This document shows, one piece after another, positions 47,975 to 58,393 of a stretch of 64,000 bases of DNA (within the stretch, counting starts at the first letter, position 1; the number at the start of each line of letters is the position of its first letter). The DNA comes from Haloprofundus halophilus (GTDB lineage Archaea; Halobacteriota; Halobacteria; Halobacteriales; Haloferacaceae), in the NCBI RefSeq assembly GCF_003439925.1, contig NZ_QQRR01000001.1, forward strand, positions 1-64,000. Direction: 5' to 3'. Under the pieces are notes generated by a model that saw nothing but the letters and a program-made list of their open reading frames with translations, did not search any database and was not told where the DNA came from. The position numbers and the translations under genes were made by a program.

Positions 47975-50971
47975 CTACCTCGCCGAGTAGTCGAGCGCGG
48001 CCGCGACGAGTTCGACCGGATGCGCCGGCTCTCTCGCGTCCTCTCGGTCGCCGAGTTGCGTCCGACACGACGCGCCGGGGGCGACGACGGTGTCGCCGCC
48101 GCTCGCGTCCACCTGTTCGACGAGGATGTCCGCGATGGACTGCGAGAGGTCGTAGTGTTCGGCCTCGTAGCCGAACGACCCGGCCATCCCGCAGCAGCCC
48201 GAGTCGAGGTGGTCGACCTCGTAGCCGACGGCGCGGAGCACGTTCGCCGCGTGGTGGTCCTTGTTCAGCGCCTTCTGGTTGCAGTGGCCGTGGTAGGCGA
48301 GGCGCTCGCGGACCGCCCGCGACGGGAGGCGCTCGTCCAACCGATGGGTGTCGAGGTACTCGAGGACGCCGTAGGCGTTCGCGCCCACCGCCAGCACCTC
48401 GTCGCCGTCGAGCAGGTCCGCGTACTCGTCTTGGAGCATCACGGCGTCGGAGGGCTCGACGAAGACGACAGACCACCCACGTTCGACGAACGGATGCAGG
48501 GCGTCGACGTTCCGGCTCGCGCGCTCGCGGGCGAGGTCCAGAAAGCCGCCCGAGTACGCCGCTCGACCGCTCGGCGCGACGCCGGAGGCGAGCTCGACGT
48601 GCACCCCCGCGGCTTCCAGCACCCGGACCGCCGCCCTCCCCGCCTCCGGGTAGACGTAGTTCGTGTACGTGTCGGGGAACAGCAGCACCTTCTCGTCGGC
48701 GTCCGCCGCCGCGACCGTCGCCTCCCGCTCGTCGAACCACCGTTCGAGCGACTGACGGGCGAACGTCGGCAGTTCGCGGTCGGGAGCGAGACCGAGCGCC
48801 CGGTTCAGAAGCGGACGCACGCCGGGAAGCTTCGGCGCGAGATTCGACACCGGTGCCGTGGCGCTGCCGACCGCGGCGAGGCAGTCGATGTTTGCGAACG
48901 CCCGCTCGCGGAGGCCGCTGCCCTCGCGCTCGTGGTACTGGTGTTTGACCTCGGCTTTGAGTTTCGCCAGGTCGACGCCGGTCGGACAGTCGTTCGCACA
49001 GCCCTTGCAGCCGATACAGAGGTCCAACACCTCCGACTGGAACCGATCCGAATAGAGCTCCTCCTCGTCCAACTCGCCGGTGATCGCGGCGCGAAGGAGG
49101 TTCGCTCGCCCGCGGGTCGTCGCCGCCTCGTCGCGCGTCGCCCGGTACGTCGGGCACATCGTGTCGCCGCCGGTCTGTCGGCAGGTACCGCAGCCGTTGC
49201 AGAGTTCGACCAGTTCGGAGAAACTGCCGTGCTCCTCGAAGTCGAGGTTCGTCTCCCACTCCGTCGAGAAGTACTCGGAGCCGTAGCGCAGCGACTGCCG
49301 CATGTCGGTCGGGCTCTCTTCTCGAAAGACGACCTTCCCCGGGTTCATCCGCCAGTCGGGGTCGAACGCCGTCTTCAGTTCCTGAAACGCCGCCCACAAC
49401 TGCGGGCCGTACATCTTCGGGTTGAACTCGGTCCGCGCGAGTCCGTCGCCGTGCTCGCCCGAGAACGAGCCGTGGTGTTCCAACACGAGGTCGGTGACGG
49501 CATCGGAGATAGAGCGCATCGTCTCGATGTCCTCGCCGTCTTTGAGGTTCAAAATCGGCCGGATGTGGAGCGTGCCGACCCCCGCGTGAGCGAAGTACGC
49601 CGCCGACGTACCGTGGTCTTCCAGCACCCGTTCGAACTGCTCGACGTACTCGGCCAACTCCTCGGGCGGAACCGTCGCGTCCTCGATGAACGGATAGGGC
49701 TTCGCGTCGCCCGGCAGCGACATGAGCAACGGAATCGCCGCCTTTCGGAGCTTCCAGAGCCGACCCTGCGCCTCGTCGGTGTACGCCTCGACGACGTCGA
49801 ACGCCTCGCCCTCGGCGAGGAAACGGTCGTTCGTCCGCTCGATAGCCGCCGAGAAGTCGTCGTGCAGTTCGGAGTCGAACTCCAGCATGAGCGCCGCCGC
49901 CGTCCCCTCGGGCATCTGCGCGGCGTACTCGGCGAACTCGCCGGACTCGCGGGCCAGTCGAAACACCTCGTCGTCCATCAGTTCGACGGCGCTCGTGTCG
50001 AACTCCAGCGCCGCCGGCACCGCCGCCATCGCGTCCACCAGATCCGAAAAGCAGTACACCGCCAGCGCCGTCTCCGCCGGCTTGGTGACGAGCGACAGTT
50101 CGGCTTCGACGACCACGCCGAGGGTCCCCTCCGCGCCGACGACGAGTTTCGAGAGGTTCAACACCCGCTCGCCCTCGTCGGTCTCTCTCACGACTTTGTC
50201 CAGGTTGTAGCCCGAGACGTTGCGCTTCAGGTCGGGATACCGGCTCTCTATCTCGTCGGCGTTCTCGTCGACGAGGCGGCGAACCGTGCGGTAGATGTCG
50301 GCTTCGAGGTCGTCTTTCGCCACTATCTCGTCCCACTCGTCGCCGTCGACGACCACGTCCCGCGTGCGAATCAGCGACCCGTCGGCGAGCACCACGTCCA
50401 GTTCCTCGGTGTAGGCGTCGGTGATACCGTAGCGGACCGAGTGCGCGCCCGTCGAGTTGTTGCCGATGCCGCCGCCGACGGTCGCGCGGTTCGACGAGGC
50501 CGGGTCGGGTGCGAACTTCAATCCGGAGGGAGCGAGCGCGTCGTCCAAGTCGTCCTGGACGACGCCGGGCTGCACTCGCGCGCGTTTGGCGTCGGCGTCG
50601 ACGTCGAGAATCTCGTCCATGTACTTCGAGAAGTCGAGGACGACGCAGCCGGGTCCGACCGCCTGCCCCGCCAGCGAAGAACCGGCGCCGCGCGGCAGAA
50701 TCGGCACGTCGTAGTCGGCGGCGATTCGCACCGCCGCCTGCACGTCCTCGACGGTGCGCGGGAGGACGACGCCCGCCGGCCGCGCCCGGTAGATGCTCCC
50801 GTCCGTCGCGTACAACAGTTGACTGTACTCGTCGAATCGGACCTCTCCGGCGACGGCGTCGCGTAACGCCGCCGCGAACGCGGCGTACTCGCTCACGTCC
50901 GTCGCCGCATCCAACTCGGATGCGCGGTACGCCTCGAACGCCTCGACCGTCGGATGTTCGTCGACCGCCAT
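47975..50971 (-). CDS. FAD-linked, Fe-S 2-hydroxyacid dehydrogenase (glycolate/D-lactate type)
   Basis: 998 aa paralogue of the enzyme at 35025. FAD domain PILPRGAGSSLAGQAVGPGC and ATVGGGIGNNSTGAHSVRYG; C-terminal oxidase domain GSFSGEHGDGLARTEF; Fe-S sites CNGCGTCRQTGGDTMCP and CIGCKGCANDCPTGV; CCG domain YHGHCNQKA and GCCGMAGSFGYEAEHYDL. ATG 50971 is chosen because a TATA box (50994-51003) lies about 28 bases upstream. No lut-type genes are near; instead a glyoxylate-type aminotransferase follows, so glycolate is a fair substrate candidate. Confidence 0.88.
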   Translation of the reverse strand: MAVDEHPTVEAFEAYRASELDAATDVSEYAAFAAALRDAVAGEVRFDEYSQLLYATDGSIYRARPAGVVLPRTVEDVQAAVRIAADYDVPILPRGAGSSLAGQAVGPGCVVLDFSKYMDEILDVDADAKRARVQPGVVQDDLDDALAPSGLKFAPDPASSNRATVGGGIGNNSTGAHSVRYGITDAYTEELDVVLADGSLIRTRDVVVDGDEWDEIVAKDDLEADIYRTVRRLVDENADEIESRYPDLKRNVSGYNLDKVVRETDEGERVLNLSKLVVGAEGTLGVVVEAELSLVTKPAETALAVYCFSDLVDAMAAVPAALEFDTSAVELMDDEVFRLARESGEFAEYAAQMPEGTAAALMLEFDSELHDDFSAAIERTNDRFLAEGEAFDVVEAYTDEAQGRLWKLRKAAIPLLMSLPGDAKPYPFIEDATVPPEELAEYVEQFERVLEDHGTSAAYFAHAGVGTLHIRPILNLKDGEDIETMRSISDAVTDLVLEHHGSFSGEHGDGLARTEFNPKMYGPQLWAAFQELKTAFDPDWRMNPGKVVFREESPTDMRQSLRYGSEYFSTEWETNLDFEEHGSFSELVELCNGCGTCRQTGGDTMCPTYRATRDEAATTRGRANLLRAAITGELDEEELYSDRFQSEVLDLCIGCKGCANDCPTGVDLAKLKAEVKHQYHEREGSGLRERAFANIDCLAAVGSATAPVSNLAPKLPGVRPLLNRALGLAPDRELPTFARQSLERWFDEREATVAAADADEKVLLFPDTYTNYVYPEAGRAAVRVLEAAGVHVELASGVAPSGRAAYSGGFLDLARERASRNVDALHPFVERGWSVVFVEPSDAVMLQDEYADLLDGDEVLAVGANAYGVLEYLDTHRLDERLPSRAVRERLAYHGHCNQKALNKDHHAANVLRAVGYEVDHLDSGCCGMAGSFGYEAEHYDLSQSIADILVEQVDASGGDTVVAPGASCRTQLGDREDAREPAHPVELVAAALDYSAR

Positions 50972-50993
50972 TACGCAGCCTACGACCGAGTGG

Positions 50994-51003
50994 GGATAAA
51001 TAG
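50994..51003 (-). promoter_or_regulatory. TATA box of the dehydrogenase-aminotransferase pair
   Basis: Minus-strand CTATTTATCC about 28 bases upstream of start codon 50971; leaderless start expected. Confidence 0.7.
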
Positions 51004-51117
51004 CATGGGTGTAGTTCGCAAGACGCGCGAACGGCGGCGGGGAGGACCGGCGACGAGCGGGCGACGGGGAGCCTACGAACCGAAACCCATTTTCGGGGGA
51101 CCGTCGCATCCCACTCC

Positions 51118-52422
51118 GTGGAATCCAAGCGACTCCAGTTCTACGGGCTCTATCTCACGCGGTTCGCCGAGGGGTTCGGGTTCATCACGCTCATCACGCT
51201 CCTGCCCGAGTACATCGACCTGCTCGACCCGCAGAACTTCGTCCTCCCGCTCGTCGGTATCACGCTCAGCGCCGGGTTCATCATCGGGATGTACACGACG
51301 GGGTTCACGCTCGCTCAGACCGTCGCCGTCGTCCCGTTGGCGTGGGCCGGCGACCGCTACGACAAACGGCTCGTTCTCCTCGGGTCGCTGCTCGTCGGTA
51401 TCGTCGCCTACGCGCTGTTTCCGTTGCTCGACACCGGTGCCTCCGGCGCGAGCCTCCTGTTCATTCTCGGTCGCGCGCTACAGGGCGTCGCCGTCACCGG
51501 CGCGTCGCTGATGTCGCTGTCGCTCGTCGGCGAACTCGCCTCCGGCGGGACGCGCGCGAACCACATCGGCAAGGCCAACGCGTCGAACTTCGCGGCCTCA
51601 GTCGTGGGGAGTATCAGCGCCGGCGCGCTGTACGAGTTCCTCGGGTTCACGCCCATCTTCACGCTCATCGTCGCGTTGCTCTCGGTGGCGACGGGCATCG
51701 TCTGGCTGTTCGTCTCGCCCGACGACACCCGAGTGGAGGGTTTTCCATTCTCGGACCTCGCGCTCAACCGCCGCATCGTCACGGTCTCCAGTTTCCGCGC
51801 GCAGTACGCCGTCGCAGTGACGCTCGTTCGGACGTGGGTGCCCATCTACGCGGGCGTCTCGGCGGCCAGCGGTGGTCTCGCCTACGGTGCGCTCGCGGTG
51901 AGCGTCACCGTCGTCACCGAGAAGTTCTGCAACATGCTGCTACAGCCGTACACGGGCGGCCTCTCGGACCGCTACGGTCGCGCGCTGTTCGTCTTCTTCG
52001 GCGGCGGCCTCTACGGTCTCATCGCGCTCGCGGTGCCGTTCTCGCCCGCAATTGGGGCGGCGCTCGGCGCTCCGACCGACCTCCCGTTTCTCGGCTCGCT
52101 CACCCCGGCGTTCCTTCCGTTGGCGGCGCTTTCGGGGCTGCTCGGCGTCGCCGACAGCTTCCGAGAACCCGCGAGCATGGCGCTGTTCGCCGACGAGGGC
52201 AGCGGCGGCAAGGGCGTGGCGTCGAGCTTCGGCATCCGCGAACTGGTCTGGCGGCCCGGCAGCGTCGTGGGGCCGCTGCTCGGCGGCTGGTTGATGGCGG
52301 AGGTCGGCATGGAGTGGGTGTTCTACGTCGGCGGCGCGTCGGCGATCACGGGCGTGGTCACGATGCTCGGCGTGCTCGTCTACCACAACGGAACCGGCGT
52401 TCGCGCGCTGACGGAGTGGTGA
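51118..52422 (+). CDS. MFS transporter
   Basis: 434 aa from GTG 51118, about 12 membrane helices in two halves. LAWAGDRYDKRLVLLGSLLV is the MFS loop 2-3 motif (G-x3-D-R-x-G-R-like) and GGLSDRYGRALFVFFGG is the matching motif in the second half. Substrate unknown; sugar or drug efflux both possible. Divergent from the dehydrogenase gene at 50971. Confidence 0.88.
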   Translation: MESKRLQFYGLYLTRFAEGFGFITLITLLPEYIDLLDPQNFVLPLVGITLSAGFIIGMYTTGFTLAQTVAVVPLAWAGDRYDKRLVLLGSLLVGIVAYALFPLLDTGASGASLLFILGRALQGVAVTGASLMSLSLVGELASGGTRANHIGKANASNFAASVVGSISAGALYEFLGFTPIFTLIVALLSVATGIVWLFVSPDDTRVEGFPFSDLALNRRIVTVSSFRAQYAVAVTLVRTWVPIYAGVSAASGGLAYGALAVSVTVVTEKFCNMLLQPYTGGLSDRYGRALFVFFGGGLYGLIALAVPFSPAIGAALGAPTDLPFLGSLTPAFLPLAALSGLLGVADSFREPASMALFADEGSGGKGVASSFGIRELVWRPGSVVGPLLGGWLMAEVGMEWVFYVGGASAITGVVTMLGVLVYHNGTGVRALTEW

Positions 52423-52441
52423 GCGACGCCGCGTCGGTCGT

Positions 52442-53536
52442 TCAGTCGTCGCCGAAGACTCGTTTCTGTCCCGACGACGACTCGACTCGGCGATTCGTCT
52501 CCGTCTCCGTCCCCGTTCCCGCTTCTGTCTCCGTTTCCGTCTCCGCCTCCCGGACTCGTTCGACCTCGTCGGGCCGAACGGCCCAGCCGAGCGCGTAGCC
52601 GACGACACCGACGATAAGTCCGGGACCGAGGCCGCTCCCGATACTCACCGCGAGAACGTCGACGAGCGACAACTCCGCCGACCGAACCGCCCAGACGACC
52701 CCGAGGAGTGAGGACACGCCGACGGCGAGGGAGAGGCACGCGAAGACGCGCTCGCCGTGTGCGGAACCGTACGCGACCGCCCCGAGCGTGAGTGTCACGA
52801 CGAGACCGTTCAGAAGCGCCGGGTGGGTGAACTGCGAGAGGTACGCCGCCAACAGGACGGCGACGAGCGAGAGCACGCCCAGCCGGGCGTTCCGTCCCCA
52901 ACCCCGTATCCGAGCGTACACCGCGACGCCGAGGAGCGTACCGATACCGACGGTGTAGATGGCGGTGCTCCACGGAAGCAGCCATCCGGCGACGACGAGC
53001 GCGGCGGTACCGACGACGACGAGCGTTCCGACGACCACGTCGTGGTCGCTCGTCCCGCGGCTACGTCTGACGTCGAGGAGAAACGACAGCGGCGTCACGT
53101 CGCCGCGCGAGACCGAACTCCGGTAGCGTCGGACGGCGACGCCGGCGACGAAGACGAGGCTTCCGACGACTGCCGCGAGACTCCCGGCGTAGCCGAGCGC
53201 TCTGGCGACGGCGGTGGCCGTCGAGACGTCGCCGACGCCGAGCGAGGTACTGAACAGTTGCTGGCCGTGGAGCGACAGCGCGAAGAGAACCGAAAACACC
53301 GCGGTCCACGCGCCGCCGGCACCGCCGCCGCGGACGGCGTAGAACGTCAGTCCCGCGATGCCGGCTGTCACGCCGAGCAGCGTCGGCACCGAAAAGAGCG
53401 TCAGTCGGCGCAGCGCCACCGGGTCGACGAACCCGTAGCTCGCGAGTCCGACCGCGAAGACGACCGACGCGACAGTCACTCGACGAGTCAAAGCTTCGTC
53501 ACTTCCGACGACTGCCGACCGAATACGCTGCGACAC
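52442..53536 (-). CDS. Polytopic membrane protein of unknown function
   Basis: 364 aa with about nine to ten hydrophobic helices from residue 20 to 310 and a low-complexity acidic tail with alternating Glu-Thr (EAETETETEAGTGTETETN). No family recognised. A central cytoplasmic loop (SVSRGDVTPLSFLLDVRRSR) is polar. TATA box at 53560-53568 supports the start. Convergent with the MFS gene (19-base gap). Confidence 0.7.
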   Translation of the reverse strand: MSQRIRSAVVGSDEALTRRVTVASVVFAVGLASYGFVDPVALRRLTLFSVPTLLGVTAGIAGLTFYAVRGGGAGGAWTAVFSVLFALSLHGQQLFSTSLGVGDVSTATAVARALGYAGSLAAVVGSLVFVAGVAVRRYRSSVSRGDVTPLSFLLDVRRSRGTSDHDVVVGTLVVVGTAALVVAGWLLPWSTAIYTVGIGTLLGVAVYARIRGWGRNARLGVLSLVAVLLAAYLSQFTHPALLNGLVVTLTLGAVAYGSAHGERVFACLSLAVGVSSLLGVVWAVRSAELSLVDVLAVSIGSGLGPGLIVGVVGYALGWAVRPDEVERVREAETETETEAGTGTETETNRRVESSSGQKRVFGDD

Positions 53537-53559
53537 GGACCGATAGTAGGGCGACCACT

Positions 53560-53568
53560 ACATATAAC
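53560..53568 (-). promoter_or_regulatory. TATA box of the polytopic membrane protein gene
   Basis: Minus-strand GTTATATGT about 28 bases upstream of 53536. It also separates this gene from thrS, which ends at 53625. Confidence 0.65.
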
Positions 53569-53624
53569 TTAGTCAGACAGTACTCGTATAGGACGAGTCA
53601 GAAAAGGAATCGGTTCGGCGACCG

Positions 53625-55553
53625 TCAGTCGAGGAAGTCGGGCGCGACTCGCTTCTCGTCGCGTTCCTCGCGGAGGTGCGCGCGGAACGCGTCGCGGCTC
53701 ACGTCGTTCTCCTCGCGTTCCTTGCGGTCGCGGACGGAGACGGTGCCGGCGTCCTCCTCGTTGTCGCCGATGATGACCATGTACGGGACGCGGTCGGTGT
53801 GCGTGTCCTGAATCTTCCGACCGATGGTCCACGAGCGGTTCTCGACGCCGACGCGGAGTCCCTCCTCGCGGAGTTCCTCGGCCACCTGCTCGGCGTAGTC
53901 GAGGTTGTCGTCGCTGATGGGGAGTACGCGGACCTGCTCGGGCGCGAGCCACAGCGGGAACTTCCCGTCGAAGTGCTCGATGAGCACCATGAGGAAGCGC
54001 TCGTAGCTGCCGTAGAGCGCGCGGTGGATCATCACCGGGCGGTGGTCCTCGTTGTCCTCGCCCGTGTAGGTGAGGTCGAACCGCTCGGGCATGTTGAAGT
54101 CGAGCTGGACCGTCGGGCCGTCCCAACTGCGGCCGAGCGCGTCTTCGAAGCCGAAGTCGATCTTCGGGCCGTAGAACGCGCCGTCACCCGCCTCCAGGTG
54201 GTAGTCGATGTCGCCGTCGTCGAGCACCGCTTTCAGCTGTTTCTCGGCTCTCTCCCAGATTTCGTCGCTCCCGACGGACTTCTCGGGGCGCGTCGCCAGC
54301 GCCACGTCGGCGTCGAGGTCGAACGTCTCGAACACCGTGAGGATGTTGTCGATGATGAGGTTGATCTCCGCCTCTATCTGGTCGGGGCGGACGAACAGGT
54401 GGCCGTCGTCGATGGTGAACGACCAGACGCGCGAGAGCCCGGAGAGTTCGCCCCGCTGTTCCTTCCGGTACACTTTGCCGTCCTCGAAGTAGCGGACGGG
54501 CAAGTCCCGATAACTCCACGACTTCTGGTCGAAGATGGTCGCGTGACCCGGGCAGTTCATCGGTTTCAACCCGTACTCCTCGTCGTTGACGTCGAGGAGG
54601 AACATGTCGTCGACGTAGTTCTCGTAGTGGCCCGACTTCTTCCACAGTTCCGTGCGGAACAGGTGTGGCGTCTCGACGGGGTCGTAGCCCGCTTCGAGGT
54701 TGAGACTCTTCGCGTAGTCGGCGAGTTCGTCGAGGACGCGCTTGCCGTTGGGGTGGTACAGCGGCAGGCCCGGTCCCGTCACCTCGTCGATGGAGAACAG
54801 GTCGAGCTCGCGGCCGAGTTTGCGGTGGTCGCGTTCGGCGGCCTCCTCGCGCCGCTCGACGAACTCCTCTAGCTCTTTTTCGTCGGCGAACGCCGTGCCG
54901 TAGACGCGCGTCAGCGTCTCGTTCGACTCGTCGCCGCGCCAGTAAGCGGACGAGATGTTGAGAAGTTTGAACGCGCCGATCTCGCCCGTCGACTCGACGT
55001 GCGGTCCCTTACAGAGGTCCTCGAACTCGCCCTGTCGGTAGAAGCTTATCTCCTCCTCGTCTGCGGCCTCGTTGTCGAGGATGTCCTGCTTGAACCGGTT
55101 GTCTTCGTAGTGGTCGAACGCCTCCTCGCGGCTCATCGTGAACCGCTCGATGTCGTAGTCCTCGGCGACGATGTCGGCCATCTCCTCCTCTATCTCGCGG
55201 AGGTCGTCCTCGTCGAGGTCGACGTTCGTCACGTCGTAGTAGAAGCCCTCGTCCGTCCACGGGCCGATGGTCAGCTTCGCCTCGGGGCGGAGTCGGAGCA
55301 GCGCCTGCGCGAAGACGTGCGCCGCCGAGTGGCGGAGCACGTCGAGGTACTCGTCGGAGCCGTCGGTGACGATGACGAGCTCTGCGCCGTCCGCTAGTTC
55401 CGTCGCCTTGTCGACGAGATCACCGTCGACGACGCCGGCCACGGTGTCCTTGCCGAGGCCCGGTCCGATCTCGTAGGCGGCGTCCTCTACCGTGGACCCA
55501 GCCGAGAGCGACAGCTCGGAGCCGTCCGGCAGGGTCACTACGATATCACTCAT
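53625..55553 (-). CDS. thrS: Threonyl-tRNA synthetase
   Basis: 642 aa, full length. Order: TGS domain (1-60), the N2 editing domain ([36 protein letters not shown] with His and Cys ligands), class II catalytic core ([42 protein letters not shown] with zinc Cys, [34 protein letters not shown] motif 3) and the anticodon-binding domain ([20 protein letters not shown]). It has the bacterial-type editing domain, not the DTD-like domain of many other archaea. TATA box 55577-55585 gives a leaderless mRNA. Confidence 0.97.
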   Translation of the reverse strand: MSDIVVTLPDGSELSLSAGSTVEDAAYEIGPGLGKDTVAGVVDGDLVDKATELADGAELVIVTDGSDEYLDVLRHSAAHVFAQALLRLRPEAKLTIGPWTDEGFYYDVTNVDLDEDDLREIEEEMADIVAEDYDIERFTMSREEAFDHYEDNRFKQDILDNEAADEEEISFYRQGEFEDLCKGPHVESTGEIGAFKLLNISSAYWRGDESNETLTRVYGTAFADEKELEEFVERREEAAERDHRKLGRELDLFSIDEVTGPGLPLYHPNGKRVLDELADYAKSLNLEAGYDPVETPHLFRTELWKKSGHYENYVDDMFLLDVNDEEYGLKPMNCPGHATIFDQKSWSYRDLPVRYFEDGKVYRKEQRGELSGLSRVWSFTIDDGHLFVRPDQIEAEINLIIDNILTVFETFDLDADVALATRPEKSVGSDEIWERAEKQLKAVLDDGDIDYHLEAGDGAFYGPKIDFGFEDALGRSWDGPTVQLDFNMPERFDLTYTGEDNEDHRPVMIHRALYGSYERFLMVLIEHFDGKFPLWLAPEQVRVLPISDDNLDYAEQVAEELREEGLRVGVENRSWTIGRKIQDTHTDRVPYMVIIGDNEEDAGTVSVRDRKEREENDVSRDAFRAHLREERDEKRVAPDFLD

Positions 55554-55576
55554 GAGAGGACGAAACCGGAGGACGG

Positions 55577-55585
55577 GGATAAGTG
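55577..55585 (-). promoter_or_regulatory. TATA box of thrS
   Basis: Minus-strand CACTTATCC about 28 bases upstream of start codon 55553. No T-box-like leader is present. Confidence 0.65.
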
Positions 55586-55650
55586 TTTTTGACCCGCGCT
55601 ACCGGGGTAGCGAAAGGAATTTATCGGCGGCCCGATTCCGCCGGTCCCTA

Positions 55651-55659
55651 CAGTTAAAT
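55651..55659 (+). promoter_or_regulatory. TATA box of malQ
   Basis: CAGTTAAAT about 28 bases before ATG 55683; leaderless start expected. Confidence 0.55.
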
Positions 55660-55682
55660 CGCAGAAGCCGGAACTGTCTGCC

Positions 55683-57173
55683 ATGCGATTCGACCGACAA
55701 AGCGGCGTCTTTCTCCACGTCTCCTCGCTGCCCGGCCCCCACGGCATCGGCGACCTCGGCGACGGCGCGCGAGCCTTCGTCGACTTCCTCGCGGACGCGG
55801 ACCAGTCGCTGTGGCAGTTCTGTCCGCTCGGCCCGACCTCGTCGGCCCACGGCAACTCGCCGTACCAGTCGTTCTCGGCGTTCGCAGGCAACCCGCTGTT
55901 CGTCGACCTCAGGGACCTGCTCGACCGGGGCCTGCTCACCGACGGGGACCTCAAGCCCGTCCCCGAGTTCGACCCGCACGAGACCGACTACCAGCGCGTC
56001 TCGGAGTACAAACGTCCGCTGCTCGAAACGGCGTTCGAGCGGTTCGAGTCCGAAGGGTCGGACGACGAACACGAGGCGTTCGAGGCGTTCCGCGAGCGGG
56101 AGTCGTCGTGGCTCGACGACTACTCCTTCTTCATCTCGCTGAAGGAGGCACACGACCACGTCGCGTGGACCGACTGGCCCGAGGGACTGAAGACGAGAGA
56201 GCCGGACGCGCTCGAACAGGCCCGAGACGACCTCGAAGCCGAGCGTCGATACCACGCGTTCTGCCAGTACCTGTTCGACGAGCAGTGGCGCGACCTCAAG
56301 TCCTACGCGAGCGACCGGGGCATCTCGCTCGTCGGCGACCTGCCCATCTACGTCGCACTCGACAGCGCCGACGTGTGGGCCTCTCCCGAAGCGTTCGACC
56401 TCGACGAGAACAACGAACCGGCGGCCGTCGCGGGCGTCCCGCCGCAGTTCGGCGACAGCGGCCAGCGCTGGGGCAACCCGCTCTACGACTGGGACTACCT
56501 CCGCGAGACGGGCTACGAGTGGTGGCGTCGCCGCTTCTCTCGACTGTTCGACCTCGTCGATGTCGCCCGCCTCGACCACTTCAAGGCGTTCGACGAGTAC
56601 TGGGCGATTCCCGCCGACGCCGACGACCCCGCGGCGGGGTCGTGGCGCGACGCGCCCGGCTACGACTTCTTCGAGACGATAGAGCGCGAGTTCGGCGACC
56701 TGCCGTTCGTCGTCGAGGACCTCGGCTTCATCGACGAACAACTCGTCGCGTTCCGCGACCACTTCGAGTTCCCCGGCATGCGCGTGCCGCACTACGCCGA
56801 CTGGTGCCGCGAGGGCGACATGAACCAGCCGATGCACTACCCCCACGGCAGCATCGGTTACACCGCCACCCACGACACCGACACGACGGTCGGCTACTAC
56901 CGCAGCCTCCCCGACGACCAGACGGACTGCCTGCACTACAACCTCGGCGTCGACGGCAGCGACATCAACTGGTCGCTCATCGAAGCCGTCTGGAACTCAG
57001 AGGCGGTGCTGGCGATGACGACGGTGCCCGACCTTCTCGGACTCGGTTCGGAAGCCCGGTTCAACACGCCTGGAACCGCCGAAGGCAACTGGTCGTGGCG
57101 GTGCACGTACGAGGGGCTCGACGAGAGTGTGGCGGAGCGACTTCGGGACGTGACCGACTTCACGATTCGGTAG
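55683..57173 (+). CDS. malQ: 4-alpha-glucanotransferase (amylomaltase)
   Basis: 496 aa GH77 enzyme that transfers alpha-1,4-glucan segments between maltodextrins. Motifs in order: SGVFLHVSSLPGPHGIGDLG, WQFCPLGPTS with GNSPYQSFSAFAGNP, GDLPIYVALDSADVW (GH77 signature), VARLDHFKAFDEYWAIPA with the catalytic Asp, FVVEDLGFI with the acid/base region, and GYTATHDTDTTVGYY. It works with the GH15 and GH13 enzymes at 22.7-29.3 kb in alpha-glucan use, though not linked to them. Confidence 0.95.
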   Translation: MRFDRQSGVFLHVSSLPGPHGIGDLGDGARAFVDFLADADQSLWQFCPLGPTSSAHGNSPYQSFSAFAGNPLFVDLRDLLDRGLLTDGDLKPVPEFDPHETDYQRVSEYKRPLLETAFERFESEGSDDEHEAFEAFRERESSWLDDYSFFISLKEAHDHVAWTDWPEGLKTREPDALEQARDDLEAERRYHAFCQYLFDEQWRDLKSYASDRGISLVGDLPIYVALDSADVWASPEAFDLDENNEPAAVAGVPPQFGDSGQRWGNPLYDWDYLRETGYEWWRRRFSRLFDLVDVARLDHFKAFDEYWAIPADADDPAAGSWRDAPGYDFFETIEREFGDLPFVVEDLGFIDEQLVAFRDHFEFPGMRVPHYADWCREGDMNQPMHYPHGSIGYTATHDTDTTVGYYRSLPDDQTDCLHYNLGVDGSDINWSLIEAVWNSEAVLAMTTVPDLLGLGSEARFNTPGTAEGNWSWRCTYEGLDESVAERLRDVTDFTIR

Positions 57174-57216
57174 CCACCGAGTCGACTCAGCGTCGGGAAC
57201 TCCTTCTCTCTCGGTC

Positions 57217-58272
57217 TCACCGAAGCTCCCGAAACCCAACCGAGAGGAACAGCGAGCTCAAGCCGCCGACCACCAACAGGAACCAGTACGAACACACTCG
57301 ATAGACCAGCACGGCGGCAGCAGCCGTCTCCAGTCCGACCTCGGCGAGGACGACGACGGCGGCGGTCAACCCCACCTCGGTCCCGCCGAGACCGCCCGGC
57401 GTCGGCAACAGCGTCGCCAACCCGGCCGCGGGGACGACGAACAGCACGAGCGCCAGCGGCAGCGACTGGCCGACGGCGAGCGACCCGAGATAGAGGGGGA
57501 GTGCGAACAACACCCAGCCGACGACGGCGAACGTCGCCGCCCGAATTACCGTACTGCGGTCGCTCGTCGCGCGGTCGAACGTCTCGAAGAACTCGTCGAG
57601 GCCGCGGTCGACCGCCTTCGGGGCGAGACGACCCTGCACTCGCGGCCCGGCCCGGCGAAACACCGCCCGCCCGACCAGCGCGACGCCGTGGACGACGCGC
57701 CGGAACGCCGTCCGGCGTTTGACGAACCCGGCAATCGCGACGGCGACGAGCGCTAAAACGCCGACCAGTCCGAGCGCGACCAGTTCGGTTCCGGAGGCGA
57801 CGCCGTCGGCGACGACGAACCACCCGAAACCGAGCCCGGCGACCGCGAGCGAGGCGACGAAGATGAGCAGTTCGCTCGCGGTGACGGAGGCGAAGGTCCC
57901 GCGGTAGTCGAGGTCCATCTCCTCGGCGAGCACGTACGCCATCAGCGGGACGCCCCCGGCGTGGCCGAACGGGAGAATCTGCTTGGCGAACGTCCCGGTG
58001 AGATACCCGAGTCGGACCCGACCGGTCGACACCGTGGGGTCGACGGTTCGCAGAAACAGCAGCGTCGAACTGCTCCACGCCAGTTGTGCGAGGAGACTCG
58101 CGGCGAGTGCCACCACCAGAAGCAGGGGGTCTATCGTCCGCAACTCCGCGACCACTCCGCTCCAACTCACGCCCGACAGACCGACGAGCGCCGCGAGCGC
58201 GACGATGACGGCGACACCCGCGCCGATACGTCTCCGTATCGCCCCGCCGCGAGTGACCTCCGTCGTACCCAT
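57217..58272 (-). CDS. Lysylphosphatidylglycerol synthase-like (UPF0104) flippase-type membrane protein
   Basis: 351 aa, about eight to nine membrane helices. LLAQLAWSSSTLLFLRTVDP, QILPFGHAGGVPLMAYVLAE and LLPTPGGLGGTEVGLTAAVV are the repeated P-G-G-x-G loops of the LPG_synthase_TM/UPF0104 family. Archaeal relatives such as AglD-linked proteins handle lipid-linked sugars, but the substrate here is unknown. ATG 58272 (MGTTEVTRGG) is chosen over an upstream alternative at 58368. Confidence 0.85.
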   Translation of the reverse strand: MGTTEVTRGGAIRRRIGAGVAVIVALAALVGLSGVSWSGVVAELRTIDPLLLVVALAASLLAQLAWSSSTLLFLRTVDPTVSTGRVRLGYLTGTFAKQILPFGHAGGVPLMAYVLAEEMDLDYRGTFASVTASELLIFVASLAVAGLGFGWFVVADGVASGTELVALGLVGVLALVAVAIAGFVKRRTAFRRVVHGVALVGRAVFRRAGPRVQGRLAPKAVDRGLDEFFETFDRATSDRSTVIRAATFAVVGWVLFALPLYLGSLAVGQSLPLALVLFVVPAAGLATLLPTPGGLGGTEVGLTAAVVVLAEVGLETAAAAVLVYRVCSYWFLLVVGGLSSLFLSVGFRELR

Positions 58273-58393
58273 GCAGAGCGGTAGTCGCACCGAACAGTAT
58301 GAATCTTCTGTCTGTTCGAGAATCGAACGAGTCGGCCGCGCACGGATAGCCGCGGGGGCAAGCCACATACCGTTCTATCGCAACCACTTGTCC

